Source: Sarocladium kiliense (taxonomy: Eukaryota > Ascomycota > Sordariomycetes > Hypocreales > Sarocladiaceae). Taken from it: a stretch of DNA of 64,000 nucleotides. The position numbers and the translations under genes are program-made. Below, in pieces: positions 1 to 12,510 of the stretch (positions within the stretch are counted from its first letter, which is position 1; each line of letters opens with the position of its first letter). Below the pieces are notes generated by a model. The model saw only the letters and a list, made by a program, of their open reading frames with translations, made no database searches and was not told the origin of the DNA. The stretch is from the NCBI GenBank assembly GCA_030734395.1, contig JAUZTG010000036.1, positions 787,246-851,245 on the forward strand, given 5' to 3'.

Positions 1-102
1 CTCGTGCTATCGCGACTTCAGATTGCTCTAGTTGATGAAGATAGACGGTGGTTTCTATGCAGACTAGCAAAAGGAACTGATCCTCCTCTTGCTGGACAAG
101 GA

Positions 103-1281
103 CTAACACCCAAAGGCTATAGCCTGCGCAAACAACGCATACGTATCCGCATGATTGACATTCTGGCTCCTGCTCAGGCTCTGCACATGCGAATACCCAT
201 ACCCCCCGTAATCACTCGTCCCCTTGATCTCCCTCAAATGCGTCATCTCATGAATATTCGTACTCCCCTTATCCTGTCCATGACACCGACTCGCCACCGC
301 GGGCAGCCGCTCAAAGTACAAATCACAGTACGCAGTGTAGCTCTCGCTCGCAAGCGTATAAGCAAGTACATTCCCCCGCGAGCAGAACCCCCACGGGTCG
401 GAGCAGTAGTAGTCTGAGTAGCCGCCGTCGAGGGAGGAGCACTCGTCTGCGACTTTGCGGAGGGTGCTGGCGACGGTGTGGCGGGTGACGATGGAGGAGG
501 ACTTGAAGTATTCTTGCATTTTGCTGGCTGAGCCGGTGGAGGCGACGGAGGCGGCGGCACGGGCCATGGATTCGCAGTTTGAGAGGGCTTCTTTGGTGAT
601 CTTGAGGCGATCACCGGTGCAGTCTTGGTTGTGGACGCGTTTGCCGAGGAAGCCGATGCGGACGGATGCGGCGAGATGGCCGTCGATAGTGGCTTGGAGG
701 ATGTTGGATAGGTAAGGTGCTGATCCGGTGAGTTCGTTGGAATCAACCTCAGCATAGGAGAGTGCCCCATCAGTGGTGACGTTGAAGGGACCACCTGTAG
801 AAAGGTCGTAGAGTTCGGCAAGGTCGAAGGTCACAGAGACAGACTCTCCAGCAGGGATGGGCTGGAAGGCGTCATCAGGAAGAGAGTCTTCGAGGAGACG
901 CAGTTTGATGCCACCGAACGGCACTTCGCCGTCTGGGAGGCAATGTTAGGGTGAGTTCGACGAGGCTGATGGAAAATGCTGCCATTGACCCGTAGACATA
1001 CCTTTGGACGTGACAGTGACCTTCTCAACAGGAGTGCTGTCCAATAAAGTCCCAACCTTGAGCACCTTCAAATCCCTGTCTGCCTTATTCGTGACCACAG
1101 CCGTAACCTCGGAGTTGCCCTGGAGCTCTAACTTGACGTCCAACGGCGAAGAGGACGCCTTGTTCCCCAAGCCCAAGTCCAGCTTCACATCAAGAGACAA
1201 GCCACCATCATGCTTGGACGCAGGAGCAGCCAGTGCGAGAGAGGCGAGCCCGAGGGCTGTTGCGAAGAGCTTCATCCCCAA
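103..1281 (-). CDS. Deuterolysin-type neutral metalloprotease (M35), secreted
   Basis: Two exons, 1281..1002 and 932..103, joined across a 69-nt intron (GTATGT donor, CTAAC branch, CAG acceptor) give 369 residues. An N-terminal signal peptide (MKLFATALG onward, ending in LAAP) is followed by a propeptide with a basic KR site before the mature domain. The zinc motif HEMTH and the downstream GTSDYGGYGY segment supply the two histidines and the aspartate of the aspzincin (M35) family, and the mature part is cysteine-rich as usual. Known members are small zinc endoproteases that act on basic proteins outside the cell. Length fits the family. A second ATG two codons downstream (1275) could be the start. 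No neighbour suggests a dedicated pathway; the role is probably nutritional or host-protein degradation. Confidence 0.93.
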
Positions 1282-4200
1282 TGTTTACTTAGACGATGCC
1301 CGAGAAAAGAAGGATGGGCATGGGGATGAGAGGAGCAGGCACAAGAGGAGCCTCAATGCCAGCCATGCCGTCAATCTAAATAAGCATAGGAAACATCATC
1401 CTCCAGCTAATGTATCATTGCAGGTCTCCATGCCGAGCACGCCGTTCGGGCCGGGCATTAGGGTCTGTGTTGACGCGACTTTAGCCTCCATCCATCGCGG
1501 CCAGTGCGCTTGTCAAGAAGGATGGGGATACATCTTGCTTCAGGAAGGTGATTTGCACTTCTCTTCGAGCTGACCAACAGAAGAAACTCAAGCCAGCGAT
1601 TCAGAAGTTGGTGACAGGAACAGTGCTGAAGACTGGACTAGCCAAGCGACTTCTGCATGTCTCACTGTGAAGGAATCACACCCATGAAGGCGTGGGGATG
1701 ATTGGGATCTTCAACAAGCTGTGAACAAGGCGCTAGAAGAAGCAGAACCCTGTGGATCATTCCGGTTTAGTCTTCTCCGATTTGCTTCTGGGAATCCTTG
1801 TCGGTGTGGAAGAGATGAGATTGGGGACGACGGGGATGTTTTCCCCCTTGTTCGTGGTTAGCGCTGGGGGGGTATCCGCACCGGACTTGTTGCTGGCCGG
1901 TGGCTTCATTTCCCATGGTCAGGTCAGTGAGGATGGTGATTTGCAGCAGGGGATCGAATGGGTGAGGGAACATTCTCAGTTTGACTGGGCTTGAGGAAGG
2001 GTGTCTCAGAGGTGCACAGACAAAGCCGATGAGACAGTTCAGAGTTGTCTCGGATCGTTCTCTGCGGGATGATGTAGAGTCTCAGAGCTCATGACGATAG
2101 CCCGATGGTTAATTGTTCCATGCGAATGACAGCGTCATAGGAGAGATGACCCTGGTTTGCAAGCCACAGCACAGTCACTGATCTTCTGTCAGTCGGGAAT
2201 ATCTGCGTACACACTTTGGATCCTCTCGTAGAAGGGGCAGGGGAGCAATGCAGTCGCATACGCAAATGTGGCATTGCGATCATCAGACAACTAGGAAGTG
2301 ATTTAAGCTGTCAACACCCTGCCGGGGAAAAAGCTTTGGTTCCCTTGCTGTCCTTCCGACCAGCTCAATGGACGCTCAGTAGCTGGGCAATTACAGTAGT
2401 GTGTCATCACCACCCAAGGTCGCCACAGCAAGGCTCAAGATAAGACGGTGTTACATGACCTTCAGACATCCAAATGATATGCTTTTTGCCTGCTCCATTG
2501 CTCTCGACGATAACTACCCGGGCGTCTGCTGGAATTCAGCCAATGCAGTCTTTACCATAATGTACCACTCTCGTTTGAAGAGGAACCTTTTAACCTCAAA
2601 CCTCCTCCCATCGATATAATTGCTCAACACACAGTCTCCAGATCGCATCGTCTCTCGATCGACTCCAGCGTCTACCTTCCGTCTCCACTGCGTCTGTCCT
2701 AGCGTCCAAGCATCGTTGCCTCGTCATCGCCACGACTGCCAATGCTGACAAAGTTTGCCTCTTTTGTTGACACCGAGGAAAGCTATGCCTCAGTGGTCTT
2801 GAGATTGTAATCGTCGAGTGACGGTTCTGCACAGACGTTTGCATGACCTTTAAAGGTCGACGTCTGATAGACGTGTGCATTGTCTCGAGTACCTTATGGT
2901 TCGCCAGCGCAGTCGACCTTTCCGAAGACGATACTTCCTTGCTTCTCTCGCTCGGTGCTTCGTATAGCTGATCGTATAAATATCAACGGCTTCGACTTCC
3001 TTTTCTTTTTCTAGAATGCGAAGAAGTCAACACGTCGATCGTGTGCGTTGTGCGATGCGTTTTGCGAGGCCGTCGCATTGCCTACCTACCCGAGAGAGTA
3101 AGGTCCCTTGTTTCAGTCCCAACACACAGGACACAGCAGTCTTGGTATCGTGATGAACGTTGTCATGCCCTAAATGATGAAGAAGAGTGAACAAGGAATT
3201 GGAGAAATTGCAAGATAAAGATACCACAGCTTCACTTATGTCTTCAACCCCTCCTCCCAACAGATGACACCACATTCACTCCCGCCCTCGACCAGCTCAT
3301 CAACAGCAAACCGACACCATCCCAGTCAAACACCAATCCAAGAAACCCAATTGGACGTCCACAGCCCTCTTCCAATTCCCTTGCCCAATCAGAGCGCCAC
3401 GCTTCGGCTCAATTGCGAATTAAGAGACAACGGCCTTGCATGTGGTCTTTGTCGCTGTCGACGTGGCAATGCATAAGGGTGGTTGGGGCGGGGTTCAGGG
3501 ATGATGCAAGGCATACCTTATGTGCTTCAGTACCATGAGGTCAGCTAGTCACTCTCTTCCAAAGCTCTGTGTTAAGCTAAGCTCCTCAGACCCTTCCAGA
3601 CCAACACATTCTCTACGGAAATAGTGTGGCCAGAGAGACCGCTTGTATCGCTGTGGGAACGGCTCAACCTCATACTGCTGCTGGCCAAGCCGATATGACG
3701 GCAACCAGTCGTAAGAAGTCCCCAACAATAGACTACCAGCAGGAGCCGGGTGCAATTGGTTGATGATTTTCCAATAGAAACACTTGATCCTTTGTGCTGT
3801 TTGCATATGCCCGTCGAGTCTTCGCGGTGAGCCTTATGGCAAGTCCATCCACAACCGCGTCTTGGTGGCCTCAAGACAGTGGGAAATGAACATTCGAATC
3901 AGTCTGCACATCTGTCGCACCATGTAGAACAATTCAAAAGTACTGTCTGCCTTGATCTGCCGAATTGGCATCAAATAATACTGCCGTAACGGTCTCACTT
4001 GTCGGAGCTCCTGGGCCTGGTGAAGAAGAGCAAGACGATGAGCGCTCTGCTCCCCCTCGGTCAGTCACCGCAACATCCACAGGGATTTTCAAGTCACTTT
4101 GACTGTGGTAAAGAACACAAGCGCCGACAGGCCTGATGAGACACCAACCCAGTCTGATACAGCGGATGATGAAGCATATAAAACAGGACCACTTGTCGGA

Positions 4201-4868
4201 ATTGTTGCTGGTTGCTTCGTGGTGGCAACACCCGTTCTACGGATCGTGATGTTAAACTTAGGTGTCTGTGAGCACAGAGCTGTCAACACCTCATTCTAGA
4301 ACGAAGATACATATTCGTACTGGAATGGCTGGCTGTTTGCCGCCGCATCTGCAGCACGACTTCGTTGGGTATGCGTTAAATCCTTCCTCACACTTCAGCC
4401 TACTTGTCATCTGAGCGAAGCACCATTTGACATCACGAAGACTTTGTGATAAAGGTATCATTTGGTCTCGGAGAATGCTGCATGTGCCTTTACTATTGTC
4501 CAGAGAACTTATCACTGCCGGTTCAAACCCCCGCAACTGTCGGCTGCCAGCATTTGTTCCAGCCGCTGCGAGCACCCGCGGCAACTGGCAGCAGCTGGCA
4601 GTCTTCATATCTAGTGAATGATGTAATGTGAGCACAAGGCAGCTGTGCGACTGGGTGAATGAAGTATTAAGTCAGTCATCTTTCCTAGTACCACTTGCAT
4701 CCCTCCCTCGCATCTTCTTCTTCCCCTCTCTCATCCCTTTCCGAACACCACTCATCAACCATCCTATCCCGCGAGGCTTCTACTCTACCAGATCACTCAT
4801 TCATCAATCTATCCTCAAAGATAGAAACATCCCCTTCTTTCAACTCCATCCAGTTGAAATCCACCATC
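1282..4868. other. Gene-poor interval
   Basis: About 3.6 kb without a convincing gene. Open frames here are short, lack recognisable domains and overlap on both strands. The first part is the promoter of the deuterolysin gene. Around 3980-4260 two short frames resemble a Ser/Thr/acidic linker followed by one hydrophobic segment, but they lie in different frames and no complete gene can be drawn. 4690-4868 is pyrimidine-rich and is the likely leader of the MYND gene. Confidence 0.5.
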
Positions 4869-5625
4869 ATGGGTCGCTGGGGAAGTCGTAAGAACCACAT
4901 CACACAACCCCGTTACCACCAAACTAACATCCACGCCACAAAGGCCTCTTCGAATGCGATCAAGATCGCGACATGTCCTACGACCTCGACTATGTCTTCA
5001 AATCCCACAACCTCCAACTCGGCGACCTCCCCTTCGAGCCCCCCACCAGCACCCTCCTCGCCCAAACCCGCGAGAAGCTCGACTCCGGCGGCCTCGCCGA
5101 CCAAATCCTCGAGAATTGCCGCTCCCGCGAGAACGACGGCGACCTCTACGGCGGCACGTACCGCACCATCCTCGCCGGCGCCCTCATCATGTGTGCCGGC
5201 GCCAAGATCAAGCCGGAGGATATCAAGTATCTTCGTGAGGCTGTGCCGCAGGTTGATTGTAGGTATGGCTACGCTTTGCCCATTGGTGACTTCGGGTTGC
5301 GGCACGCTGGGAAGGTGCAGTTTGTTGCTGCACTGGATCACTATGTAGCTGGCACGCCTCGGAACTTCGTCACGGAGAGCTGCAATACTTGCGGGAAGAT
5401 TGGGGCCGATATTGGTGCTCCTGTGAAGAAGTGTGCTGGGTGTGAGCTGGTCTGGTACTGTGACAAGGTACGTGAGCGACATCATTTCGCGCCAAGAAGA
5501 ACAGCAGAATAGAGTTTGACACGAATCAGGAATGCCAACGCAAGGACTGGAAGAAGCACAAGCCTCACTGCATGACCTTGGAGCAGAGGAGCCAGGGCAG
5601 GCCCTTCGTCATGCTCAATGTCTAA
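4869..5625 (+). CDS. MYND-type zinc-finger protein
   Basis: Three exons, 4869..4887, 4944..5467 and 5530..5625, give 212 residues. The tiny first exon codes MGRWGS; splicing restores GRWGSRLFECDQD, the N-terminal signature of a common fungal family of small MYND proteins. The C-terminus carries a MYND cluster: CNTCG, then KKCAGC, YCD, ECQ and finally HKPHC; the last ligands come from exon 3. MYND fingers bind zinc and usually mediate protein-protein contacts. The first intron has a CTAAC branch point and both introns begin GTAAGA or GTACGT. The conserved N-terminus and the phase-correct joins support the model. The partner and pathway are not visible from the sequence. Confidence 0.87.
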
Positions 5626-6344
5626 GATGTGACGCTGCCCCAAGTCAGTGTCCAGATGGGGGCAGGAAGTGAACGGACCAGCGAAAAATTGGTGAAACGT
5701 TGGTATCAAGTCAAAGAGGATTCGGCTGTCAAAAATGGTGTAAGCCATAAACATGTACGGAACAGGTTTTGCTTTCTAAGCCGGTGGCTCATCACCCCGA
5801 TGCTACGTCGGCATTTGATACACCTGGTGTGGCTGCAGGAATGTTCGATGTATTAATATTATCGTCTCCTAACATCTGTCTCCCCAATTCAAATATGCCC
5901 GTGGTTCAAATTCGCCCGCTGGGGAATCTCAGAGCTCGTGCACGTCGTGTCCATCGATGGAGAAGTGGATCTGCTCAGCTCGTCGACACTCGGGCGAAGT
6001 CCTCATGATGTACTGCTTCAGTCTGTTCGAGGAAGTACAGTCGTGGAACAGCGGCCACTCGCATCTCGGCGTGCCGTGGCTCGAAACCGTAGACAGGAGA
6101 GCCGGTCTAATCCAGCCCACGACACCAAAGCTGGCGTGTCCTTAGCCTGAGATTGAGGGAGATAGAGTCCGGCAAAGGCCACGCAGGGAGCCTTGCGTCC
6201 CCATGCTTGGCTGTCCAGCTGCATCTCCTTCGCCTCGTGGGCCTTGATGCTGTCCATTCGTCGGTGCCGTTCGAGTTCTCCTCAGAATTAAACCGGCAAG
6301 TCGCCAATTCAAAAGCGCGTTTCATCACCGTAACCACTCTACGC
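5626..6344. other. Intergenic region
   Basis: Space between a gene ending on the plus strand and one ending on the minus strand, so mainly shared 3' sequence. Only short frames without recognisable domains are present. Confidence 0.5.
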
Positions 6345-8721
6345 TCACCCCCCATCATCCTCCCCATCCTCATAATGCACCGTCAACCCCATGTTCCCCA
6401 ACTTATCCTTCAACGCAAACCCATGCTTCTCAATCCCCTTCTCCCCGCCTTGGACCCCACGCCCTTCCTCTCCCCCTCCCCTCAACCACCTCTGCAACCT
6501 CAAAGCCCTCCTCGCCGCATCGATCGCCACATGCCAATTCTCCACCGCCATATTCATCAACCCCGGTATCAACATAGTCTTGATGAACCGCGAGGCAGCA
6601 TGTCCATGACCGCTGGGAGCAATGGCCGTGATGACCCAAAAGAGGATCCCGACGGTGGTATAGCTTGCGTCGGTTTGGTTCCGCCAGGTGAATTGCCAGA
6701 GATATTGGAAGTCGGAGGGGGAGCAGGCGGTGCCGAGGGACTGGCGTTGGGAGATGGCGCGGCAGTAGATAAGGGCGGTTTTGCGAATCCAACTGTAGAT
6801 TGGATCGGGGGGAAGACCTAGAAGTTCGGCTGGGCTGCTGTGCGAGGAGGAGCTGGAGTCTTTGGCAGGTGAACTGCTGTACGTTCTTTCCTCGGAGCTT
6901 TCTCGAGAAGGATGCTCGGGAAGTTGTAGGATTTCTTGGGGGAGGGAGTCGAGGCGTTTCTGGATCCAAGAGACTGTGGAGGATAGCTTGTTTGGATCGG
7001 TATGTTCGTGGTTGTTGTCAAGACCGCTCAGTACGGTTTCGATAAGGATTCGCATGTCATCGAGAATCGCTGCCGTGCTGGGATGCATACGTGCCGGCAA
7101 CGAGCTTGCAAAAGTTGGCCATCCTGATACAAAGGGTGAGTTAAGTGAAGTTTGGAAGGGAACCATGATCGGGTCCTCAAACTCGAATTCCGGTCGATCG
7201 AAGATCTCAGTTTCAGTTTCGTGAGACAGTGCCATCCCAATGTCGTGCCTACCACGTGCCATGCCTGTCAGCATCTGTCTCACTACTAATTAACCGCGAT
7301 TCCACTCACATCAGTATTAACTTGGCTAGGAAGCCGTGCATCCCTAAGTTCTGCAACCCTTCTCTCATACGAATGATCATCTTCAGCCCTAGCATATGCG
7401 CTCGCAAATCACTGGTCGCGCCCCAGTACCACTCATCGATGACAAGCTGTGAAACAGCGAGTACCACCACATCAGAGCACTGTGTCTTCTCCGTGCGAAG
7501 ATTGTGGTTCAGCATCTGATACACGGTCCCCTTGTAAGCCATGGTCAATGTCTTTGGCACATGACCTGTCTCTCTGAGAAAGCAAGCTGAGGTATAGAGG
7601 ATAACATGGAGCATCAGAGGGTCCTGTATTGTGAAGGGAATCCAGTGACGCATAAAAGCATTATCAGGGCCAGGATTGCCGTCTATTGATACTTTAAATC
7701 GGCTTAGGAGTTGGAGGTCTGGCATTATAGCATCAGTACTGCTAAGTCGTTCACATGTGATGAGATTGCGCACTGGGTGTGAAGCTATGGATGGGATCGA
7801 ACAGCTGACTTACGCGTGCGAACCAGCTCCTGGTTAAGCCTCGTCGGTGCCATCGGGAGGTGTCTCAGGTCATCAAAGTAGCTTCCAACGGGCTTCGCGG
7901 GTGGGATTGAGTCGTGAACAGTCCTCATTATCAAGTCCTTATTGATGTCCCAATCGTTGCGCATGAAGTTCACTGCCTTGAATTGCTCCCGTACGATCTT
8001 TCGGATAGCTTGGTTGATGGTCTTGGAGGCGATGGCGGTCTGGTGGTCTGTCGTTAAAGGGGTGAAGGGTTTCCATGGATCCGGGCTGCCGTGGTCTGTA
8101 TGAACATCTGAAATCGAAGGCCAGGAGCCAGATGGGCTCTTTCCGTCGCCGGCATCCCGCTTGATCGCCCGGGTTGGAAGCTCGATCTGAATAATGGCAT
8201 CCTGCACCCCGGCATATTTGAGGTGCGAGTATGGGCCGTTGGTATCGGTCACACCCAACGTAGGGTCTTCTGAAGTCTGAGCCCCTGTCCGCTTGGATCT
8301 TCCAGGAGGTCCAGCAGTTAGCAGAGCTCGGAGTGAAGGATTGATCTATCTGAGACAGAAAGGACCCGATAGCACGCAAGGGCATGGGGGGATCTGCGGA
8401 CCTCTTTGACACTTTCGTATCGTACTCGCAGATGGGCTGTGGAAATCTGCGAGAGCAATTGGTGCACGGCTTGCCCTGGTTACACTGCATATGATCAGTT
8501 ACATACTGCCGCCTCGCTTGACAGAACCGGGGCAACACAATCACATGTGAAAAGCAAAGCTGCGTCAAGCTCAAGCCCTCGAATCGGAAAGCTCGGGGTC
8601 ATACCTTTTGCTTGCGTCGACGGCATTCGGTACAAGACAAAGACGGCCTCTCAGGTCTCTTCCGAGAAGACGGAGATGATACGTTCTCCTGCTGCAGCTG
8701 CTGCTTCTGGCCTCCGGACAT
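6345..8721 (-). CDS. Zn2Cys6 transcription factor with Fungal_trans_2-like domain
   Basis: Start at 8721. Exon 1 (8721..8605) codes a basic region ending CTECRRRKQK; exon 2 starts at 8484 with CNQGKPCTNC and IC, together a CX2CX6CX5CX2CX8C binuclear zinc cluster. Later exons are ..7814, 7772..7310 and 7248..6345. The phase-correct joins give LAKLILMHDIGMAL, typical of the C-terminal half of Fungal_trans_2 (DUF3468) regulators. Between 8425 and 8298 the reading frame changes: either an intron lies here (for example 8425..8299, or a shorter one ending at a TAG near 8345) or there is a frameshift. After it, the AGPPGRSK linker usual in this family appears. The protein should act in the nucleus; targets are unknown. 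One intron, 7773..7813, is only 41 nt. Confidence 0.85.
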
Positions 8722-10554
8722 CTCGAACCTGGTCCCTCCTTCGACGCCACATTGGAGGGAGGAGGGGCTACCCTCTTGCCGAATGATTGGCTGGTCCTAA
8801 CAGACCGCAGATGAAGCACAGGCCGGGGCAATATCCCTCAGAACCTGGTCAATTGAAGACTGGGGGAGGAAGTTTGAAGAATGAGCTGATTTGGTCAGAT
8901 GGGTGTGGCAAGGTTGGTGATGCAGGTTGCCAGCGATTGGAGGTGCACAGAGACGTTTGGTGTGGCGTAGTGAGTGAGGTTTGGAAAAGGCCAGGGTCAA
9001 GGGGGAAGGATGAGCTGCGTCCGGAAAGATGCAGGGCCCCGTCGATGTCGTTGGGTATCACTGCCGGAATGTCACGGTATCAAGTGCAGTTTCGGCTCGG
9101 GTCTACAGGTCGAGAGGAAGTGATGGTTCGGGCCTTGGGAGGTAAATGGGTGAGGCGTTGGGCCGGCCGTTGGTGGTGCTGGTGCCGGTCGTGTGTGGTG
9201 CGTGCTGCCGTAGTGGTGGGTGGAGGAGGAGTGAGTGGATGGACCAGGGGCCTAGAGCTTGGAGAGTGGGGAGCAAGACGATGAGGAGGGGCCAAAAAAC
9301 GGCCATGGAGACCCAGTATTGATCGACGAGGCTATGAGAAGGGTACAGAAATTATACACAAGGTTTCACGGCCAAGGCAGTGACGACGTGGTGGGCGGAA
9401 GAGGGCAATGCCTCCCCGTTGGCCACAAATCCTTGGTCCAAAGCCATGCTAGGATTGCCTGAGGATCACCTGCGCCAGCCAGCCCATAGCGCCGCCAAAC
9501 CCATAGCCTTTCAGGCAAGGCGCCCTCAACGATCGCCCAGAACTACCTCAAGGGACCTTAGGTCATTGACTATTACTAGCATGCAGTGCCCTTACTCAAG
9601 GGAACTCGGCCGGTTTGGTTCTGGAGACTGCTTTGCTAATAACGCGCAACCTCATCCTCCGAGCTAGCCACCCATCAGCTGGACCAGCACCCGTCCTAAC
9701 ACGCCCCGCTCTAGATCGTGATAGCTTCTCCCCTAGCGAGCGGCAATTCGACCAAGGTATCCCGTCTTATAATCCATTGACTTAAGATCATCTTGGCATA
9801 CGTTTAGGGCCAGCAGGGATAAATTATTTTGCCACGGGAACAACTGCCCAGGTGGTCAGTGCAGCAGCTGAGTTCCTTTCAAGGCCGCATGGCACCTGCA
9901 TGAACTACCGTCCCCCGTTCTGATCACTACTTGAATCATGTCATATCTCCATAATCTGGGCTGACTGACAGGAATGATAAGCTATGGTGCTGACCATTCG
10001 CCTTCTGGGAAGTAGTAAATTGCGCCACTTGATCCATCATCTCCACCAATTTCACTCAACAAACGTCTCTAGCAAAGTGTCGGCACTATCCGAGGTGGCC
10101 AAGCATCCACTCAACAGGGCTGATCATGATGAGGTGGCCTTGAGGTTTTGGTTTAAGTTGACCCATTGCGGAGATTGCAAACCTCCCAACGACTCAGCAT
10201 CTTCTGACAGTCACGTCATCGTCGTTGTCAAATGCGAGCAGGTCGGGGTTCGAAGTCAATTGAGAAAAATACATCAAATTCGTCAGACGTACCATATAAT
10301 AACATAGAAGCGGTGCATCAGCTTGCAGCCGTGGTATCTCCAGACGCAATGAAGCAACAAAGAAACAAACGACGAACAACAAGAACAATCCATTGAAGCC
10401 CCAATGTGCAAAAGTTTCCAACGCCCACGACCGCCCTGCTGTGTTTAGGCGAGCCTTTGAGTTGAAGCAATCCGTATATGTGACAAATAATCCACTGCCA
10501 TCATCCTCCCGCCTTCCTTGTCGCATTTTATCATTTCTCGTCCATGTGCTGCCT
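8722..10554. other. Gene-poor interval
   Basis: About 1.8 kb upstream of the Zn2Cys6 gene and downstream of the patatin-like gene. GC-rich near 9000-9300, with overlapping frames on both strands that have no recognisable domain and skewed low-complexity translations. I see no RNA gene or mobile element. Confidence 0.5.
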
Positions 10555-12510
10555 CTAACGTCCCCTGAGGTCAGGTTTCCGCGCCATGTTCACGGGTGGC
10601 GGAGCTTCATCTACCGGGTAAGGAGGTGTAGCTGTCCGCATGTCTTGCTGCCGCTCAGGGAGTGGCGTTTTCGGTGGTAGCGGCGGCGGCTCGATCCTTG
10701 TCGGGGGCAGTACGGTCTGTTTCGGGACTGGTGGTGGTCGAGGATGCTCATCCGGGCTCATGATGGCAATCTTGTCGTTGCCTGAGGCGGTTCGGTATTG
10801 GCTCGGTGTGGGCGCGTGACCAAGGAGGCGATCCGGATCGTCACCAGGAGTAGGTGTGCCGCTGGATAGTGGTGATGCCCCGTTTGGAGGGTGTAAGTGT
10901 TCTTGTGATCTTAAGCTTCGAGGTGATCCTTGTCTGTGCGGGTGTGCGACATTCAAACTGTCCGATGCCCCGGAGTCAAATGATGGCCTGCTCGGAGACT
11001 GCGCATATGAAGGGCTTGGTGGAATGTCGCCAGGCAGCTCCACCGCAAAGGGGTTCTCCATCGTCGTGGAGGATGTTGACTTAACGATTTCAGGTACACC
11101 GCTGCGTAGCGCACGATCATATCGTATCTTGGTCTTGTGAATCTTGGCCAGCTTAGTCGAGATCCCACGTACCATCTTCTGTTCATCGTGTCGTGCCATG
11201 TATCGCCTCGTGCTGGTGCTGATCTCGCCCAGCCTGTTCCACTCGTTCATTCCGAATTCTCCCACACCAATTTCTACGTTTAATCGGTAGTAGTTGTCGA
11301 CCAGGACACCTCGTTGAGCAAGATATTCCCGAGTCATGAATTCGTGGATCGTCTCGCAGTTCTCGATCTTGGCGATTAACCGCTTTCGCGCCTCTGCAAA
11401 TTCACCAAGAAAGCCCTCGTACCACAAATGCTGGTTCGAATCGCTGCTCTTCGGTCTCTTTCCTGTACCAACACTGACAAAGACCCCAACATCTCTTCCC
11501 GGCCATTCGTTCACCACGGCTTCGTCCAGTGCCTCTGGTGCTGGATTGAAGGTGCCGGCGCCATCATCATGGAAGACAGACTGACCAATCTGGATGGGCT
11601 TGAAGGCAAGTCCAACTGCAGATGTAGCGCGGCCGGCTTGCCAGATCGTGCAATCGAATTCGGGCGGAGGTTCGTGTCTCGAATCGTACGTGCGAAGCAG
11701 AGCAGGTGGAGCGCCCTTTGGCGAACCCTTATAAACAGCTGTAACAGCGCTACGACAAAGTCAGCATGTCCCGATTGTGAGGGTAGGTATAGTCTCGTCA
11801 AACTTTGGTTGAGCTTACGTCTTAGTGCGGTGCTCCCGCGGGTCATATAGTTTCGTGTTCGGGTCACCACCTCGTGAGTTGAACATAGGTCTCGCCATCT
11901 GGGCTGCTGGGCTGCGCGCACTGAAGCTCACGGTACTCGCATTGCTGAGGTTTCTCCGAGGGTGCCCAGCGGATTGGCGACCAGCACTCAGAGGGTTGAT
12001 GAGATCAGCCTCGGACGCAGCATCGTCAGCGCCAGCTCCCGTGTTCGCGCGAACGGCTTCCTTGATGACCTCTTCGAGCTTGCTAGCTTTGAACAACGTC
12101 GATCGGTACGGAATGCCGGCAATAGTCTTGTCTGTCTGGAAGACTCGGCGCGTCATCTGGACGTATAGCTCCTTGCATGTCTCGAGATCGAGCCGTAGTC
12201 GTCCAAGCATGAGGGCAATGAGGCCGCCGGTGCCTGTTCCGACGATGAGGTCGAAGTGATCGCATGGTTTTGGGATTTCGTGACGTCGAGGGGCGCGACC
12301 TTCTATCTCGACGAAGGTTCGGTGCATGAGTTCCTGGATGATGATCATTGTGGAATAGCCACGAACACCGCCGCCATCTGCACAAAATTCATCAGCTTTA
12401 TGCTAGGAAGGCTAGGTTGCGACGAGGATGGACATACCCAAACTGAGGACGCGCAGCGGCGGGCCCTTTGTGGTATCCCGCCGCTTGACGCCGTAGGCGT
12501 CCTCTGGCAT
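10555..12510 (-). CDS. Patatin-like phospholipase family protein, nucleophile replaced
   Basis: Three exons, 12510..12438, 12377..11819 and 11749..10555, give 608 residues. Exon 1 ends in LRVLSL and joins DGGGVRGYS, the oxyanion-hole glycine loop of patatins. The nucleophile elbow, normally GTSTGG, reads GTGTGG, so the catalytic serine is glycine (codon GGC on the minus strand near 12230). The partner aspartate is kept in the DGAGTFNP segment, and the RTY and CTIWQAGRATSA segments are family-typical. The C-terminal third is Pro/Ser-rich and probably disordered. Patatins hydrolyse phospholipid acyl esters; without the serine this one may be inactive or a lipid sensor. From memory the glycine form recurs in fungal patatin-like proteins, so it may be ancestral rather than a mutation. 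Introns are 60 and 69 nt. Confidence 0.9.

Noticed and set aside
1752..1994. 80-residue plus-strand frame
   Set aside because: Short, no domain, no upstream promoter features, overlapped by an equally long frame on the other strand.
3980..4262. Possible decayed membrane protein (acidic Ser/Thr linker plus one hydrophobic segment)
   Set aside because: The two parts are in different frames, with no signal peptide, no domain and no convincing splice sites.
4500..4560. tRNA-like B-box (GGTTCAAACCC) near 4521
   Set aside because: The flanking bases do not form a T-arm or acceptor stem, and no matching A-box lies at the right distance upstream.
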